A DNA stretch of 41,797 bases from a virus. Location of the stretch: the IMG/VR virus record IMGVR_UViG_3300035698_012210, positions 1 to 41,797 of that record. One strand, written 5' to 3'. Within the stretch, counting starts at the first letter, position 1; each line of letters starts with the position of its first letter. Of the stretch, positions 28,003 through 36,303 are shown piece by piece. The position numbers were made by a program, and so were the translations under genes. The notes under the pieces were generated by a model. That model was given only the letters and a program-made list of their open reading frames with translations, made no database searches and was not told the DNA's origin.

Positions 28003-29609
28003 TATATGACCTCCTCCCCTTCTACATTTTCTGCGTCTTGTGCTTCTGGTGGTGGAATAACTGGGGCGTCTAGGTCGGTTGGTGTAAAGTCAAATGTTTG
28101 TGTTGTTAGATCCTGTCCTGCTGCTCCTGTTAGTCCCGTTCCTGCGGCTAGTGTATAAGTGATCGTTATATCTACGCCTTCTGCTGCATTGAAGTCTGTG
28201 CAAGTAAGAACGATCGTTTTTGAGGTTCCGAGTTTGTACGCTATTGCAGTCGGTGGATAACTTGTGATGTTATCGTCTTCAATTGTAAATCTACTATAAT
28301 TGCCCGTTAAATCATATACGTCCTCATCAAATGTTATCTCTATTTTAAACCCGTAGTCTCCTTCTCCATCATCTATGTTTTCTGCTGCTGTAATTAGCGG
28401 ACTGATACCATATAATCTGTCTGTTGTTAATCCCTCTAGAACTACGTTAACCGCTTCTTCTGGGTAATTCTTTATAAAGTCTAATTTTGTGGATGTAACT
28501 GAAAGATTACCTAGACTAACATTTACTGTCTCAGGTCTAATTGCTAACCCAGACCATTGTCTAGTTGTTATGGTCCACCATGTTTCGTCGTCGTCTGTAG
28601 TTACCATAAATCCTGTACGGTAATCGTTAGTTTTGAATAGTGAAACTTTTACGGCGTTTCCTGTCTGCTCGGCATAGGCTGTTGTTATTGTTAGGCTTGA
28701 TCCGGTGTCTCCTGTTAAATTAGTAAAATCTGCGGCTAATCCCGAAGTCTCTATTGATCTGTCAAATGTGATCAAAAAATCGCTGCCGGCTGCTACTGTT
28801 ACTTTGCCTGCCCCGTATAGTCCTTCTAGCGCTGCTTGTATAGTCGCAGCGCTGTCATTATAGTTTAATGTTTCGGTATCTAGGTCGTATGTGCCTCCTG
28901 TTGCTCCTCCTAGGCTTAATGCTAGGGTTTCTTCTGTTTCGTTGAACAGTACGCGTCTTTCTATATCCCACACGTACGTCTCTCCTATGGCCTCGTAGGT
29001 GTAGTTCCGGTAGTATAGATATCCGTCGCTTTTTATGTATGCTACGATAATTCCCTGGTCTGATTGTAGATTTGTTGAGCTCCGCCATGCGCGCGTACAA
29101 TCGATATACTGCGCGTCTGTTGCTAGTGTTAATAAATCTGTGTCGTCTTCCCATGTTTGTACCTTCAAATTATCGCTATCGTCTGTGTAAAATATAAATG
29201 GATCCCCTTCTGTTACTAATATATATTTTCCCTTTTGATAGTTCCATTCCCACCATCCATTAAATACTATACGGCATCTGATCCCGTCTGCTATCTTGAT
29301 TCCGTCTACCCATTCATTTTTTGATATTGCTGGCATCTTCCTGGTAGCGGTCCTAATTTCGCCGTTATCGTCATGAACTTCATATATGTATGTTGGGGCT
29401 ATATTTACGCTATCTCTCTTTAGATCTAATCCTATGTCTCCCAGGCCTGTCTTCTCTCGTATAGTGTCTACCTGGAACCTGGAAGTATCCGTAACGCTGA
29501 ATTTCGGACGTGAAATTAGAACCTCAACTTTCGGATCTGCATTTCCGGCTGGGGTTCTAAATTGTTTTTTTAGTCTATTTGTAAGATCTGAACTAATATA
29601 TCTTGGCAT
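28002..29609 (-). CDS. Large tail-tip protein with several beta domains
   Basis: A 535-residue protein. Residues 1-220 are a beta-rich region with KYILVTEGDPFIFY and a repeated aromatic pattern that suggests a propeller. Residues about 226-310 form a known phage domain type (SLGGATGGTYDLDTE, YNDSAATIQAALEGL). Residues 357-398 carry two copies of the unit VNVSLGNLSVTS and VNVVLEGLTTDR, shared with the next gene. Residues about 403-515 look like a SwmB-type Ig domain (FKIEITFDEDVYDLTGNY, VDITITYTLAAGTGL). The C-terminal 20 residues are proline/acid rich. A tail tip or fibre attachment role is inferred from location. Confidence 0.62.
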   Translation of the reverse strand: MPRYISSDLTNRLKKQFRTPAGNADPKVEVLISRPKFSVTDTSRFQVDTIREKTGLGDIGLDLKRDSVNIAPTYIYEVHDDNGEIRTATRKMPAISKNEWVDGIKIADGIRCRIVFNGWWEWNYQKGKYILVTEGDPFIFYTDDSDNLKVQTWEDDTDLLTLATDAQYIDCTRAWRSSTNLQSDQGIIVAYIKSDGYLYYRNYTYEAIGETYVWDIERRVLFNETEETLALSLGGATGGTYDLDTETLNYNDSAATIQAALEGLYGAGKVTVAAGSDFLITFDRSIETSGLAADFTNLTGDTGSSLTITTAYAEQTGNAVKVSLFKTNDYRTGFMVTTDDDETWWTITTRQWSGLAIRPETVNVSLGNLSVTSTKLDFIKNYPEEAVNVVLEGLTTDRLYGISPLITAAENIDDGEGDYGFKIEITFDEDVYDLTGNYSRFTIEDDNITSYPPTAIAYKLGTSKTIVLTCTDFNAAEGVDITITYTLAAGTGLTGAAGQDLTTQTFDFTPTDLDAPVIPPPEAQDAENVEGEEVI

Positions 29610-29613
29610 TTTT

Positions 29614-29958
29614 TTAGCTCCTTATCGATGCACTAAAGCGGGCCCGGTACCATCTGTTTGTCGCTTCGCCTCTATTGGTTAATGTGAACTGCGGGTTTTT
29701 TTTAATATAGCATTCATATGATGTGCCTTCTTGCTCTATGTTTATTATTTCTCCTGTAGCTGCTGCGTCTATTAAAGTTAGCATATCTGCGTATAATACA
29801 TGGCATGTTATGTCTAGTTGTTGTTCTGGTGTTCCTATGATCTGAACATCTAATTGGCCGTCTAATGTTTGATTCTCTATTTTTATTGCATTGCTTCTCG
29901 GTACTACTTGCGCTACTCTGGATAGTAAATTATTACTACTGTCGTATATTTTAGCCAT
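29614..29958 (-). CDS. Small tail protein after the tape measure
   Basis: A 114-residue, beta-rich protein (VPRSNAIKIENQTLDGQ; LDITCHVLYADMLTLIDAA). It directly follows the tape-measure gene, overlapping it by eight bases with AGGAGG inside that gene's end. Its place matches the distal-tail or minor-tail proteins of siphoviruses, but it is much shorter than a standard Dit. Function by context only. Confidence 0.6.
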   Translation of the reverse strand: MAKIYDSSNNLLSRVAQVVPRSNAIKIENQTLDGQLDVQIIGTPEQQLDITCHVLYADMLTLIDAAATGEIINIEQEGTSYECYIKKNPQFTLTNRGEATNRWYRARFSASIRS

Positions 29959-32533
29959 TAGCCCTGGCCTCCTCTCTTAGAATATCTCCTACTACTATTT
30001 CTATAACTCCTTGTAATTCTCCCTGGTTGTTTATTCCCTCTACAATTATTGTACCGGTATGAACTACTTCTCTATAGGTTGATCCTCCTGATCCTCCCTG
30101 GCTTCCTTGATTTTGAGCTGCGTTTAGTACGTCGGAGAACTTGCTTTCTGGTATTACCATTTCTGGTTCTTTTTCGTTGTATCGGTACATTTGTCCTGCT
30201 GGTGCTACTCCTCCTTGTGCAAATCCCGGTATTCCTAATTCTTTAAGCCTCTCTGCTTCCGCTGTTAAGCGTCTTTCAAATCCTGCTATTCCGCCTCTGC
30301 TAATAGTCTTCCATGATAATGGGTTTTTTAGCGCTTCTTGTAATTGTTCGTTTAATTCCATGTATGTGGACATCGCTGCCATATTAGCGCTTGCGGCTGC
30401 TAGTCCGCTATCTTTCACTTTCGCTGATGCTAATCTTTCTAATTCTACTATTTCGGCATCTATTCGCTCTTTAGCTGCTAATAGTTTTGCGTCTTCAGCT
30501 GCTTGTTTATCTATTACTTGTTGATCTAACTGCTCGAGGTAAGCTGTCGTTCCGTCTTTTACTGCAGTTATTTCATCTTCTATTGCTTGTTTAGCGGCTT
30601 CATATTTTAATGTAGCGGCTGCTTCAGCTGCCATTCTAGCTTCCTGAATAGTAAGTATTTCGGCGTCTCTTCTTTGGTTATATATTATAATAGATGATTC
30701 TAATGCTGTTTTGGCGTCTATCCTTTTTTGTTCTGCTTCGGCCTCTAATATATCTCTCTGGCTGTCTGCGTTATCTTCTAAGTCGCTAATTTCTAATTCT
30801 AGTGCCTCTTTTTTTATGTCTCTTTGCTCTAGTACTTGAGCCCTTAATAGTTTATCTAAATACTCTTGTAGCTCTGCTTGTGCTTCTTTTTTATCTTCAT
30901 CAGTTTCGGCGTCTGCTACTTTCGCTTCTAGTCTAGCTACTTTTTCGGCTTCTGCTTTTCTGTCTAGTGCGGCTTCTTCTGCTTCTGTCTTTTTGTCTAT
31001 AGCATCTATTTTATCTTGTAAGGCCCTTACTTCTTCGCTTGTTGAATTATCTAATAATGTTAGTTGCGCTGCTAGTTCGTCGTCTATTAGCTGAATTTTT
31101 ATTTTATGCGCTTTTTCGGCTTGGTCTATTTGATTATCATAATAATCATTTACCATATCTGTTTTTGATTTGGTCGTATCTTTTTCATAACCGTATAGGT
31201 CCCTTATAGATTCTATTTCTTCGTCATGGGCCTCTTCCAACATATCTAGCTGGTCTTTTAGCCCTTCTTCATAAATCTTTAGATATTCTTCTCTCATGCT
31301 TTCCTCAAGTGTAATTCGATCTTCGGATGCTTGTACTAATGCGTCATATCCTATGTTTAAAGAAGCGATCTTTTCGGTCTCTTCTTTTTTAATATTTGCT
31401 ATCACATTTTGTGTTACTTGATTATTCCATTCGATATTAGATAAAGCCCCTATAGCTATTTCTTCTTTTAGCTTAGCGCTTTCTATGATTACTCCTGCTA
31501 TTACCATTTCTATGGCTGCTATGGCTGCTACTGTGGCTATGGCTGCTATGTTTGCTCCTGCCATTGCAATTTGTAGCGCTTTAAATCCTGCCGCTAGCTT
31601 AGGTAATGCAATAAGTAATTTGCCTCCTATTAGTAGTACTGGGCCTAATGCTGCAGCTACTCCAGCTATTGTTACTATTGTTTTTTTCTGTTTATCGTCT
31701 AGGTCTGCAAACCAACTTGTTAGTTCTCTTATTTTTTCAACTGCTTTTAGTACTATTGGTATAAGCTGTTGTCCGAATTCTATGCCTACTTGCTCAAGCT
31801 CACCCTTTAGTATTCTTAGTTGATTAGTTGGGCTTTCGATAGTCCTGGCTAAGTCTCCTTGTGCTTTTTGGGTTTGTTCCATAATAGCGATATATCTTGC
31901 CTGAACTTTTTGTTGTTCCGTTAGTGCTTCTCCTGCTTTAGCTATTCCATTAGCGTATGCAATTTGTTTTACTGTTGTTTCGTTTATTAAAATACCGAGC
32001 CTTTTTAGTGGTTCGATTTCGCCTGTTATTCCTGCTTGTAATTTTTGGAATGCTATTTCTGGATCAAGATTATAAAATGAGGCCATATCATACGCTAGCT
32101 GGGTCATGCCCTTACTCATATCAAACGCGGCTTGCTCTCCAAATTTCATAGAGTCAAACATTACGTTAAATGTTGATATATTCTTTCTTACTTCGTATTC
32201 ATTTAATCCTAATTGCTCTCTTAAATCTTCGCTCCATTTACGCGCGCTGTCTCCCATATTGCCCATAGATACTTCAAATAGGTTTTCGCTTTCTTCCGCG
32301 TCTATAGCTAGCTTGGCTGTTGCTATTCCTATTCCTGCTATTGCGGTTGTAACTCCTAATGTCATTTTTCTACCGATTGAAGACATCTTAGTTCCTGTTT
32401 TAGTAAGTTTTGCTGCTAGGTCTTTTGTCGTTTTTTCTGTTTGCTTCTTCGCTTTTAGCAAATCCTTTTCTAGCTTCGTTAAATCTCCGCTTATCTCAAC
32501 ATGTGCTTTTCCTAATTCTTGCGATCTTGGCAT
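29951..32533 (-). CDS. Tape measure protein (TP901 family)
   Basis: The 860-residue protein sets tail length. The N-terminal coiled-coil (LEKDLLKAKKQTEKTTKDLA) is followed by the TP901 core domain, about residues 85-260 (FEVSMGNMGDSARKWSED; ITGEIEPLKRLGILINET; YIAIMEQTQKAQGDLART), the family signature. Hydrophobic helices at about 285-350 (TIVTIAGVAAALGPVLLIGG) may insert into the host membrane. Long charged coiled-coils follow (about 375-720). No lytic domain is visible. About 0.15 nm per residue predicts a tail near 130 nm, which is an estimate. It follows the tail chaperones, the standard order. Confidence 0.94.
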   Translation of the reverse strand: MPRSQELGKAHVEISGDLTKLEKDLLKAKKQTEKTTKDLAAKLTKTGTKMSSIGRKMTLGVTTAIAGIGIATAKLAIDAEESENLFEVSMGNMGDSARKWSEDLREQLGLNEYEVRKNISTFNVMFDSMKFGEQAAFDMSKGMTQLAYDMASFYNLDPEIAFQKLQAGITGEIEPLKRLGILINETTVKQIAYANGIAKAGEALTEQQKVQARYIAIMEQTQKAQGDLARTIESPTNQLRILKGELEQVGIEFGQQLIPIVLKAVEKIRELTSWFADLDDKQKKTIVTIAGVAAALGPVLLIGGKLLIALPKLAAGFKALQIAMAGANIAAIATVAAIAAIEMVIAGVIIESAKLKEEIAIGALSNIEWNNQVTQNVIANIKKEETEKIASLNIGYDALVQASEDRITLEESMREEYLKIYEEGLKDQLDMLEEAHDEEIESIRDLYGYEKDTTKSKTDMVNDYYDNQIDQAEKAHKIKIQLIDDELAAQLTLLDNSTSEEVRALQDKIDAIDKKTEAEEAALDRKAEAEKVARLEAKVADAETDEDKKEAQAELQEYLDKLLRAQVLEQRDIKKEALELEISDLEDNADSQRDILEAEAEQKRIDAKTALESSIIIYNQRRDAEILTIQEARMAAEAAATLKYEAAKQAIEDEITAVKDGTTAYLEQLDQQVIDKQAAEDAKLLAAKERIDAEIVELERLASAKVKDSGLAAASANMAAMSTYMELNEQLQEALKNPLSWKTISRGGIAGFERRLTAEAERLKELGIPGFAQGGVAPAGQMYRYNEKEPEMVIPESKFSDVLNAAQNQGSQGGSGGSTYREVVHTGTIIVEGINNQGELQGVIEIVVGDILREEARANG

Positions 32534-32548
32534 TATGTCACCTCTTCT

Positions 32549-33087
32549 TTATGGTTCTATCTGGTCTATATATACAAGTTTCGGTTCTTTTTTTGTTTCA
32601 TATATCCAGTTTTCATATCTCATTAATTCGTATAATTTCCTTAGTGTAGATCCCCAGAATTCTTCTTCACTCATATTGCCCTCTACTACAAATCTATAGT
32701 AAAGGGCTGTGTAGTCTATACCACTTTCTTTATTTCTTTTTTTTCTGCTGGGAGCTCTACTTTGGGCTTTTTTCCTTCGCTCTTATCCTCTGTAGGCATT
32801 AGGTTAGATAATGCCCTAGATAGTAATGGCCCTACTTTTACTATGTCTGGAAGTGCGAATGATTTCGCTATATAGTCTACTGTTATATCTGATTTTTCGT
32901 GCTGTAATCCAGCCCATATAACTACTGGCAATGATTTAAAAGTTACGTTTAGTGTCATTTCTATTATGTCTGCATATGAGTATCCTTTTTCTTCTAGTGC
33001 CTGGTAAGCTAGCATATCAAATCTTAGCTTGTGTTGTTTTCCCTCTATTTCTATTGGGTGTTCTTGTACGTGCATATGGTTTTTCAT
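32549..33087 (-). CDS. Tail assembly chaperone, frameshifted long form (GT-type)
   Basis: A run of eight A on the minus strand (32744-32737) with the zero-frame grouping A-AAA-AAA-G is a canonical -1 slippery site. It lies 117 codons into the upstream gene. A -1 shift there extends the product by 62 residues to the stop at 32551-32549, for 179 residues in all. The extension (GIDYTALYYRFVVEGN, MSEEEFWGSTLRKLYELM) has the pattern typical of the frameshifted half of siphovirus tail chaperones. The long form binds the tape measure while the short form coats it. An internal ATG (MSEEEF) could alternatively start a separate 41-residue product. Confidence 0.88.
32716..33087 (-). CDS. Tail assembly chaperone, short form (G-type)
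   Basis: A 123-residue protein made without frameshifting. It has LRFDMLAYQALEEKGYSYAD and MLNVTFKSLPVVIWAGLQHE-type helices (written here as two parts: DIIEMTLNVTF, KSLPVVIWAGLQ) matching the gp14/XkdN-like family of chaperones. It ends in a lysine/glutamate tail (PAEKKEIKKVV) that covers the slip site. In related phages this form greatly outnumbers the long form. It follows the major tail protein and a terminator. Confidence 0.88.
   Translation of the reverse strand: MKNHMHVQEHPIEIEGKQHKLRFDMLAYQALEEKGYSYADIIEMTLNVTFKSLPVVIWAGLQHEKSDITVDYIAKSFALPDIVKVGPLLSRALSNLMPTEDKSEGKKPKVELPAEKKEIKKVV
32737..32744 (-). promoter_or_regulatory. Programmed -1 frameshift site
   Basis: Eight consecutive A on the mRNA allow both AAA codons to slip back one base. 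The zero frame ends seven codons later at TAG. No strong stem-loop is evident in the next 40 bases, so efficiency would depend on the heptamer itself and on other context. Confidence 0.85.
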
Positions 33088-33128
33088 TTTTGTTTTCTCC
33101 TATTTCTCTATTTCTTTCTAAACGATAG

Positions 33129-33158
33129 AAAAAAGGCCGCAATTCCTGCGGCCCTTTT
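33129..33158 (-). terminator. Intrinsic terminator after the major tail protein
   Basis: A perfect GGCCGC/GCGGCC stem with a seven-base loop is followed by TTTTTTC on the minus strand and AAAAG on the other side. Genes continue beyond it (chaperones, tape measure), so it is likely a partial terminator that lowers expression after the abundant tail tube gene. Confidence 0.85.
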
Positions 33159-33171
33159 ATGCTTCTTGTTA

Positions 33172-34071
33172 TTAGGCTTTAGCCGCTGCGGTGTCGGTAT
33201 TCGATGTTCCGTTGGAAGCTCCGCCGATTACAATTAATCTTACGGTATAGGTATTACCCGCCGTTAGACCTTCAATGATCGCGCTGGTGCTTATTTCGGT
33301 AATTGCTGCCGTTGTGGTAGCGTCTGTCCATGTGCCGAATGCGGCGTCATAAATTTGTGCTTTCACGCTTGTCGCTCCTGTAGGCGCTGTAAAGGTTAAG
33401 TCTATTGTTCCTGATACTCCTACTCCTACAACTGATACTAGATCGCTAAGTGGGGTTCCTGGTGCTACTGGTGTATAGTCTGGGTCGGAGAACCATCCGC
33501 TTACTGCGCTTACTAATAATGTGTCTGTCAAGCCTGTTGGTGCTAGTGGATCGTTGCTATCATAACGGCGTCTCTTCTTACCGTCATAATCTCTGTTGAT
33601 CGCTTTAAATGCTATGTCTTGGCCTTGCATATTAATAGTTTCGGTCTTTGTAGTTGTTTCTTCCTGTGGTTTTGAGAACCTTCCCTTTTGTAGCCATACA
33701 TATCTGTAGTAGCCGTCTGATTTTTGGGTTCTGTATCCTAATGCGTAAAGTGGGGGGTTATCTGTTTTTGCTTCGTCAATAACTCCGTTTGCCGCGTCCT
33801 GGGTTACTCCCATCATCAAAGCATAATTTGCTGGTAGCAAATCCGCTACGTTTATTGTGGCGTCCATGTCGCCGTCCTGGCTTACTGTTTCATAAGCCGC
33901 GTCATCCGCATAGTAAGTGGCTAATTGTGAATTAGGGTTTACGCCGATTGATGTTACTCCTAATAGGGCTATTGGGGCTCCATAAACGACGCCGCTTATA
34001 TCATCTGCTGTTAATGGTGCTATATAGAGTTTGTCTACTCCTATACGTGGTAATGGTTTATTATTACTCAT
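33172..34071 (-). CDS. Major tail (tube) protein with Fn3-like C-terminal domain
   Basis: A 299-residue protein. Residues 1-190 match the phi13/TP901-type major tail protein pattern: KLYIAPLTADDISGVVYG (about 14-31), then GVTSIGVNPNSQLATYYADD and DPPLYALGYRTQKSDGYYRYVWLQKGRFSKPQEE (as separate parts NPPLYALGYRTQKSD and YYRYVWLQKGRF). Residues about 210-299 look like a fibronectin-III or Ig-like domain (SGTIDLTFTAPTGATSVKAQ and ITEISTSAIIEGLTAGNTYT), which would decorate the tube. Many copies stack to form the tail. A terminator follows. Good AAGGAG site. Confidence 0.88.
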   Translation of the reverse strand: MSNNKPLPRIGVDKLYIAPLTADDISGVVYGAPIALLGVTSIGVNPNSQLATYYADDAAYETVSQDGDMDATINVADLLPANYALMMGVTQDAANGVIDEAKTDNPPLYALGYRTQKSDGYYRYVWLQKGRFSKPQEETTTKTETINMQGQDIAFKAINRDYDGKKRRRYDSNDPLAPTGLTDTLLVSAVSGWFSDPDYTPVAPGTPLSDLVSVVGVGVSGTIDLTFTAPTGATSVKAQIYDAAFGTWTDATTTAAITEISTSAIIEGLTAGNTYTVRLIVIGGASNGTSNTDTAAAKA

Positions 34072-34483
34072 TGTTTCTCTCCTTCGCTATTATATAATTT
34101 TGTACGGTGTTGTGCCGTTTATTTTTGTCCCTTTCAGCAGGAATTACTCCGCCTTGTGGTTCTATCCTGGTATAGAGCGTGTTATTGATCGTGACTCCCT
34201 GCGCTAGATCTATATCGTCTCCATACTCGTTTCCTACTTCTTGCAGTAGATCTTGTATCGCTTGTAATTTTGATCTGCCTATATCCCATGTAGTACTTCT
34301 GGCTCTTACCTGAAGCCCTGGTAAATCATACCCGGCTTGCATTTCTGGTGGTCGTCCTGTGTATTCGTATAAAATGACACAATTATCCGGCGTGCTAGGT
34401 TCTGTAGCTATGAATAAATCTACTTGTAATGTAGCTATTCCAGAAGCTGTTATGTATTGGGCTATGTCTTTTAGCATACTCAT
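34064..34483 (-). CDS. Tail terminator/minor capsid-like protein
   Basis: A 139-residue protein between the gp10-like gene and the major tail protein. It has LQVDLFIATEPSTPDNCVIL (about residues 19-38), GLQVRARSTTWDIGRSKLQAI (about 53-73) and RIEPQGGVIPAERDKNKR (about 107-124), typical of the head-tail terminator family (the D-CV-LYEY-G and LQI-VR-----A----I patterns). It should cap the tail tube where it joins the head. Overlaps both neighbours by a few bases. Confidence 0.75.
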   Translation of the reverse strand: MSMLKDIAQYITASGIATLQVDLFIATEPSTPDNCVILYEYTGRPPEMQAGYDLPGLQVRARSTTWDIGRSKLQAIQDLLQEVGNEYGDDIDLAQGVTINNTLYTRIEPQGGVIPAERDKNKRHNTVQNYIIAKERNNE

Positions 34484-34881
34484 TTATACAATCCTTTAGT
34501 TCCAGCCTTTTCTATGGCTTTTATGTAGTCTTTTTTCTTTAAGTTGAATGGATCCTCTAAATACTTAGCTTTCCCGCCTGTAGGATGCTTATACCACAGC
34601 ATTTCGTGCTGTACTAGGGCATACGGTAGTGTGTATCCAACTCGTGCTGTAAGCCGCGTTGTGGGAAGCTCTACATTTTTACCTTCTTTTGCTGGTGTTA
34701 ATATTTGTTTTTCAAATACTGCAGATGCGTTACCTCTTAGGTCTCCTTTGTCTACTGGTGCTTGTTCGCTGCTCCTTTGCTTTAAATCTAGCGCTGCCAT
34801 TTTTATGGTTTTTCCGATTTCTGATCCCATATTATTTAATATTTTATCGCCTTTCCATTCAAATGATATTTTGCTAGACAT
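34480..34881 (-). CDS. HK97 gp10-like tail completion protein
   Basis: A 133-residue protein with MSSKISFEWKGDKILNNM at the N-terminus, then IGKTIKMAALDLKQRSSEQAPVDKGDLRGNASAV (given as MAALDLKQRSSEQ and APVDKGDLRGNAS) and VGYTLPYALVQHEM. The APVDTG-LR-S and YA-YVE-G patterns define the gp10-like family of tail completion or minor capsid proteins. It is needed to join tails to heads. It overlaps the next gene. Confidence 0.87.
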   Translation of the reverse strand: MSSKISFEWKGDKILNNMGSEIGKTIKMAALDLKQRSSEQAPVDKGDLRGNASAVFEKQILTPAKEGKNVELPTTRLTARVGYTLPYALVQHEMLWYKHPTGGKAKYLEDPFNLKKKDYIKAIEKAGTKGLYK

Positions 34882-35164
34882 AAACTTCGTATCCTTCTAC
34901 AGTACCGTTTTTTTTCTTAAGCCCTGCTGCCTTTAGTATTTCTTTTCCGTCTAGTCGGTCTTCTTCGTTAACCTCTACGGCTGTAAAATATCGAGTCATG
35001 GCTTTTACTTCCTGTCCTGCGCTATTTCTAATTACTCTGCCGCTGTCTTCTTTCCTGCATGAAATAGTAACGGCTGTGTTGTATTCAGGGTCTCCCTCTT
35101 CAGTATTAGTCGCCTTGCGTGTTTCATGAGAGGCTGTTTCGTTTAAGTATCGGTTAATTCTCAT
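34874..35164 (-). CDS. Putative head closure/connector protein
   Basis: A 96-residue, beta-rich protein (NETASHETRKATNTEEGD; VTISCRKEDSGRVIRNSAGQ; MTRYFTAVEVNEEDRLDG). Location between the DnaT-like connector and the gp10-like gene is where siphoviruses carry their head-closure (stopper) protein. The strand layout with a loop at DRLDG fits that class. Identity by position and size, not by a clear motif. Confidence 0.6.
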   Translation of the reverse strand: MRINRYLNETASHETRKATNTEEGDPEYNTAVTISCRKEDSGRVIRNSAGQEVKAMTRYFTAVEVNEEDRLDGKEILKAAGLKKKNGTVEGYEVYV

Positions 35165-35679
35165 ATTATTCGGTAGCCTCCTGATATGAATTTCTCTACC
35201 ATTCCAGCTGCTTTTTTGCTGTTCAATACCATAAATGGGTTGGTAGATGTTCCCGGCGTTACTGTTTCGTATGATTCTGATAAATGGCCTATTGTATAGC
35301 TTTTCACTGGGCCGTTGCGGATCTCTTTATTTTCCGTATCGTCTCCCGGTTCTAGTATCTCTAGTGCCTCTTCTACTTGGGCATAAGCTATATCTTCAGG
35401 AACTGTTACCTCTGTTACTTCGCATGTATAGTAGTTTAGGTAATCAAACGAAGCTGGTAATATTCTTGGGAATTCTAATATCTGGTCGCATTCTGCTGCT
35501 ACTCCTAAAAATTTACACTGGTCTATAGCTTTTGTGGCTTGTCTTAGTATAACTTCTTTGTCGCTGTCGCTTGCGTTATTCCATGCTATTAGCTTTTCGT
35601 CTGTACTCAAGTAGTAGGCTGCTATATAAGCGCTGGCGTCTGCTACTGTAATATATGTGTCAGTTCCTACGGTTATCAT
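35161..35679 (-). CDS. Head-tail connector protein (DnaT-like fold)
   Basis: The ATG at 35679 (MITVGTDTYITVADASAYI) follows GGAGG by eight bases; a start at 35721 would sit inside the upstream gene. The 172-residue protein has the pattern of the DnaT-like/head-tail connector family: TYITVADASAYIAAYY, then VILRQATKAIDQCKFLGVAA and LEFPRIL. The helical bundle of such proteins stacks below the portal. The name DnaT-like derives from a fold match and does not imply replication. The C-terminus ends in a helix with FISGGYRII. Confidence 0.8.
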   Translation of the reverse strand: MITVGTDTYITVADASAYIAAYYLSTDEKLIAWNNASDSDKEVILRQATKAIDQCKFLGVAAECDQILEFPRILPASFDYLNYYTCEVTEVTVPEDIAYAQVEEALEILEPGDDTENKEIRNGPVKSYTIGHLSESYETVTPGTSTNPFMVLNSKKAAGMVEKFISGGYRII

Positions 35680-35680
35680 A

Positions 35681-36292
35681 TTAGTTTCCTCCGCCTGTTT
35701 CTGGATAGAAGAATATGGCAAGTTCTACATCTAGGGCGTCGTCTGTTGCGTGCTCATTCGTAAATCTTATAACATAATCTGTAGCTGCTTTTGCTACGTT
35801 TTCTTCTTCCGGATTAGCTATATTAGTATCGGTACTTTGACTCTGATTTGTGCTATTACCGATTACCTTTAAACGCTCCCATACTTCTCCGTCTTGGGTT
35901 GTTGTAAATGTTGGGGTTTTAAGGATAGTACAGCCACTTGATATCGCATAATTATCGTTTTTATTATTTGGTCCGATTAGATCTGCTCCTGGGTCTACTC
36001 CGTAGCTATCTATAACTAGCGGGTTAGCTGTTGTTCCTCTCATGATCTGGCAAGATACTGTAGCTCCTCTACACCATAATTTCATGTTTTTTATATGCGG
36101 GTATTCGCCAGCTGGTATCTGCATAGAATAATCTACTGTGACTCCCTGGGCAATTGCTCCTGGCTTAAGCCATAATTTATTACCTAAGCCATCATGTATA
36201 TAACTATGGTCTGTGCTAATTGTTCTCTGCCCGTTGGTTAGTCTGTCTATTTGGTTTCTTAGCGTTTCGGCTATTTTGGCTAACATACTCAT
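35681..36292 (-). CDS. Structural protein of unknown type in the head region
   Basis: A 203-residue, beta-rich protein (MSMLAKIAETLRNQIDRLT at the N-terminus, then WLKPGAIAQGVTVDYSMQIP, KNMKLWCRGATVSCQIMRG, ATDYVIRFTNEHATDD). The conserved-looking parts include a PAGEYPHIKNM loop and a C-terminal VELAIFFYPE. It lies between a SAP/HeH-like gene and the connector. It may be a decoration or head-fibre protein. I cannot name the family. Confidence 0.55.
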   Translation of the reverse strand: MSMLAKIAETLRNQIDRLTNGQRTISTDHSYIHDGLGNKLWLKPGAIAQGVTVDYSMQIPAGEYPHIKNMKLWCRGATVSCQIMRGTTANPLVIDSYGVDPGADLIGPNNKNDNYAISSGCTILKTPTFTTTQDGEVWERLKVIGNSTNQSQSTDTNIANPEEENVAKAATDYVIRFTNEHATDDALDVELAIFFYPETGGGN

Positions 36293-36303
36293 GTTATGCC
36301 TCC

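Noticed and set aside
28858-29154. Minus-strand 98-codon arginine-rich frame
   Set aside because: It lies inside the 535-residue tail gene in another frame. Its extreme Arg/His content is a by-product of the overlapping coding sequence.
32549-32680. Independent 41-residue gene starting at MSEEEF
   Set aside because: The frame extends upstream without a stop exactly to the slippery site, and the upstream part matches the chaperone family, so frameshifting explains it better. A minor internal start remains possible.
32106-32699. Plus-strand 197-codon open frame
   Set aside because: It lies opposite the tape measure and chaperone genes, its composition reflects the complement of helical Ala/Glu/Lys codons, and it lacks a ribosome site. 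No gene is convincing on the plus strand.
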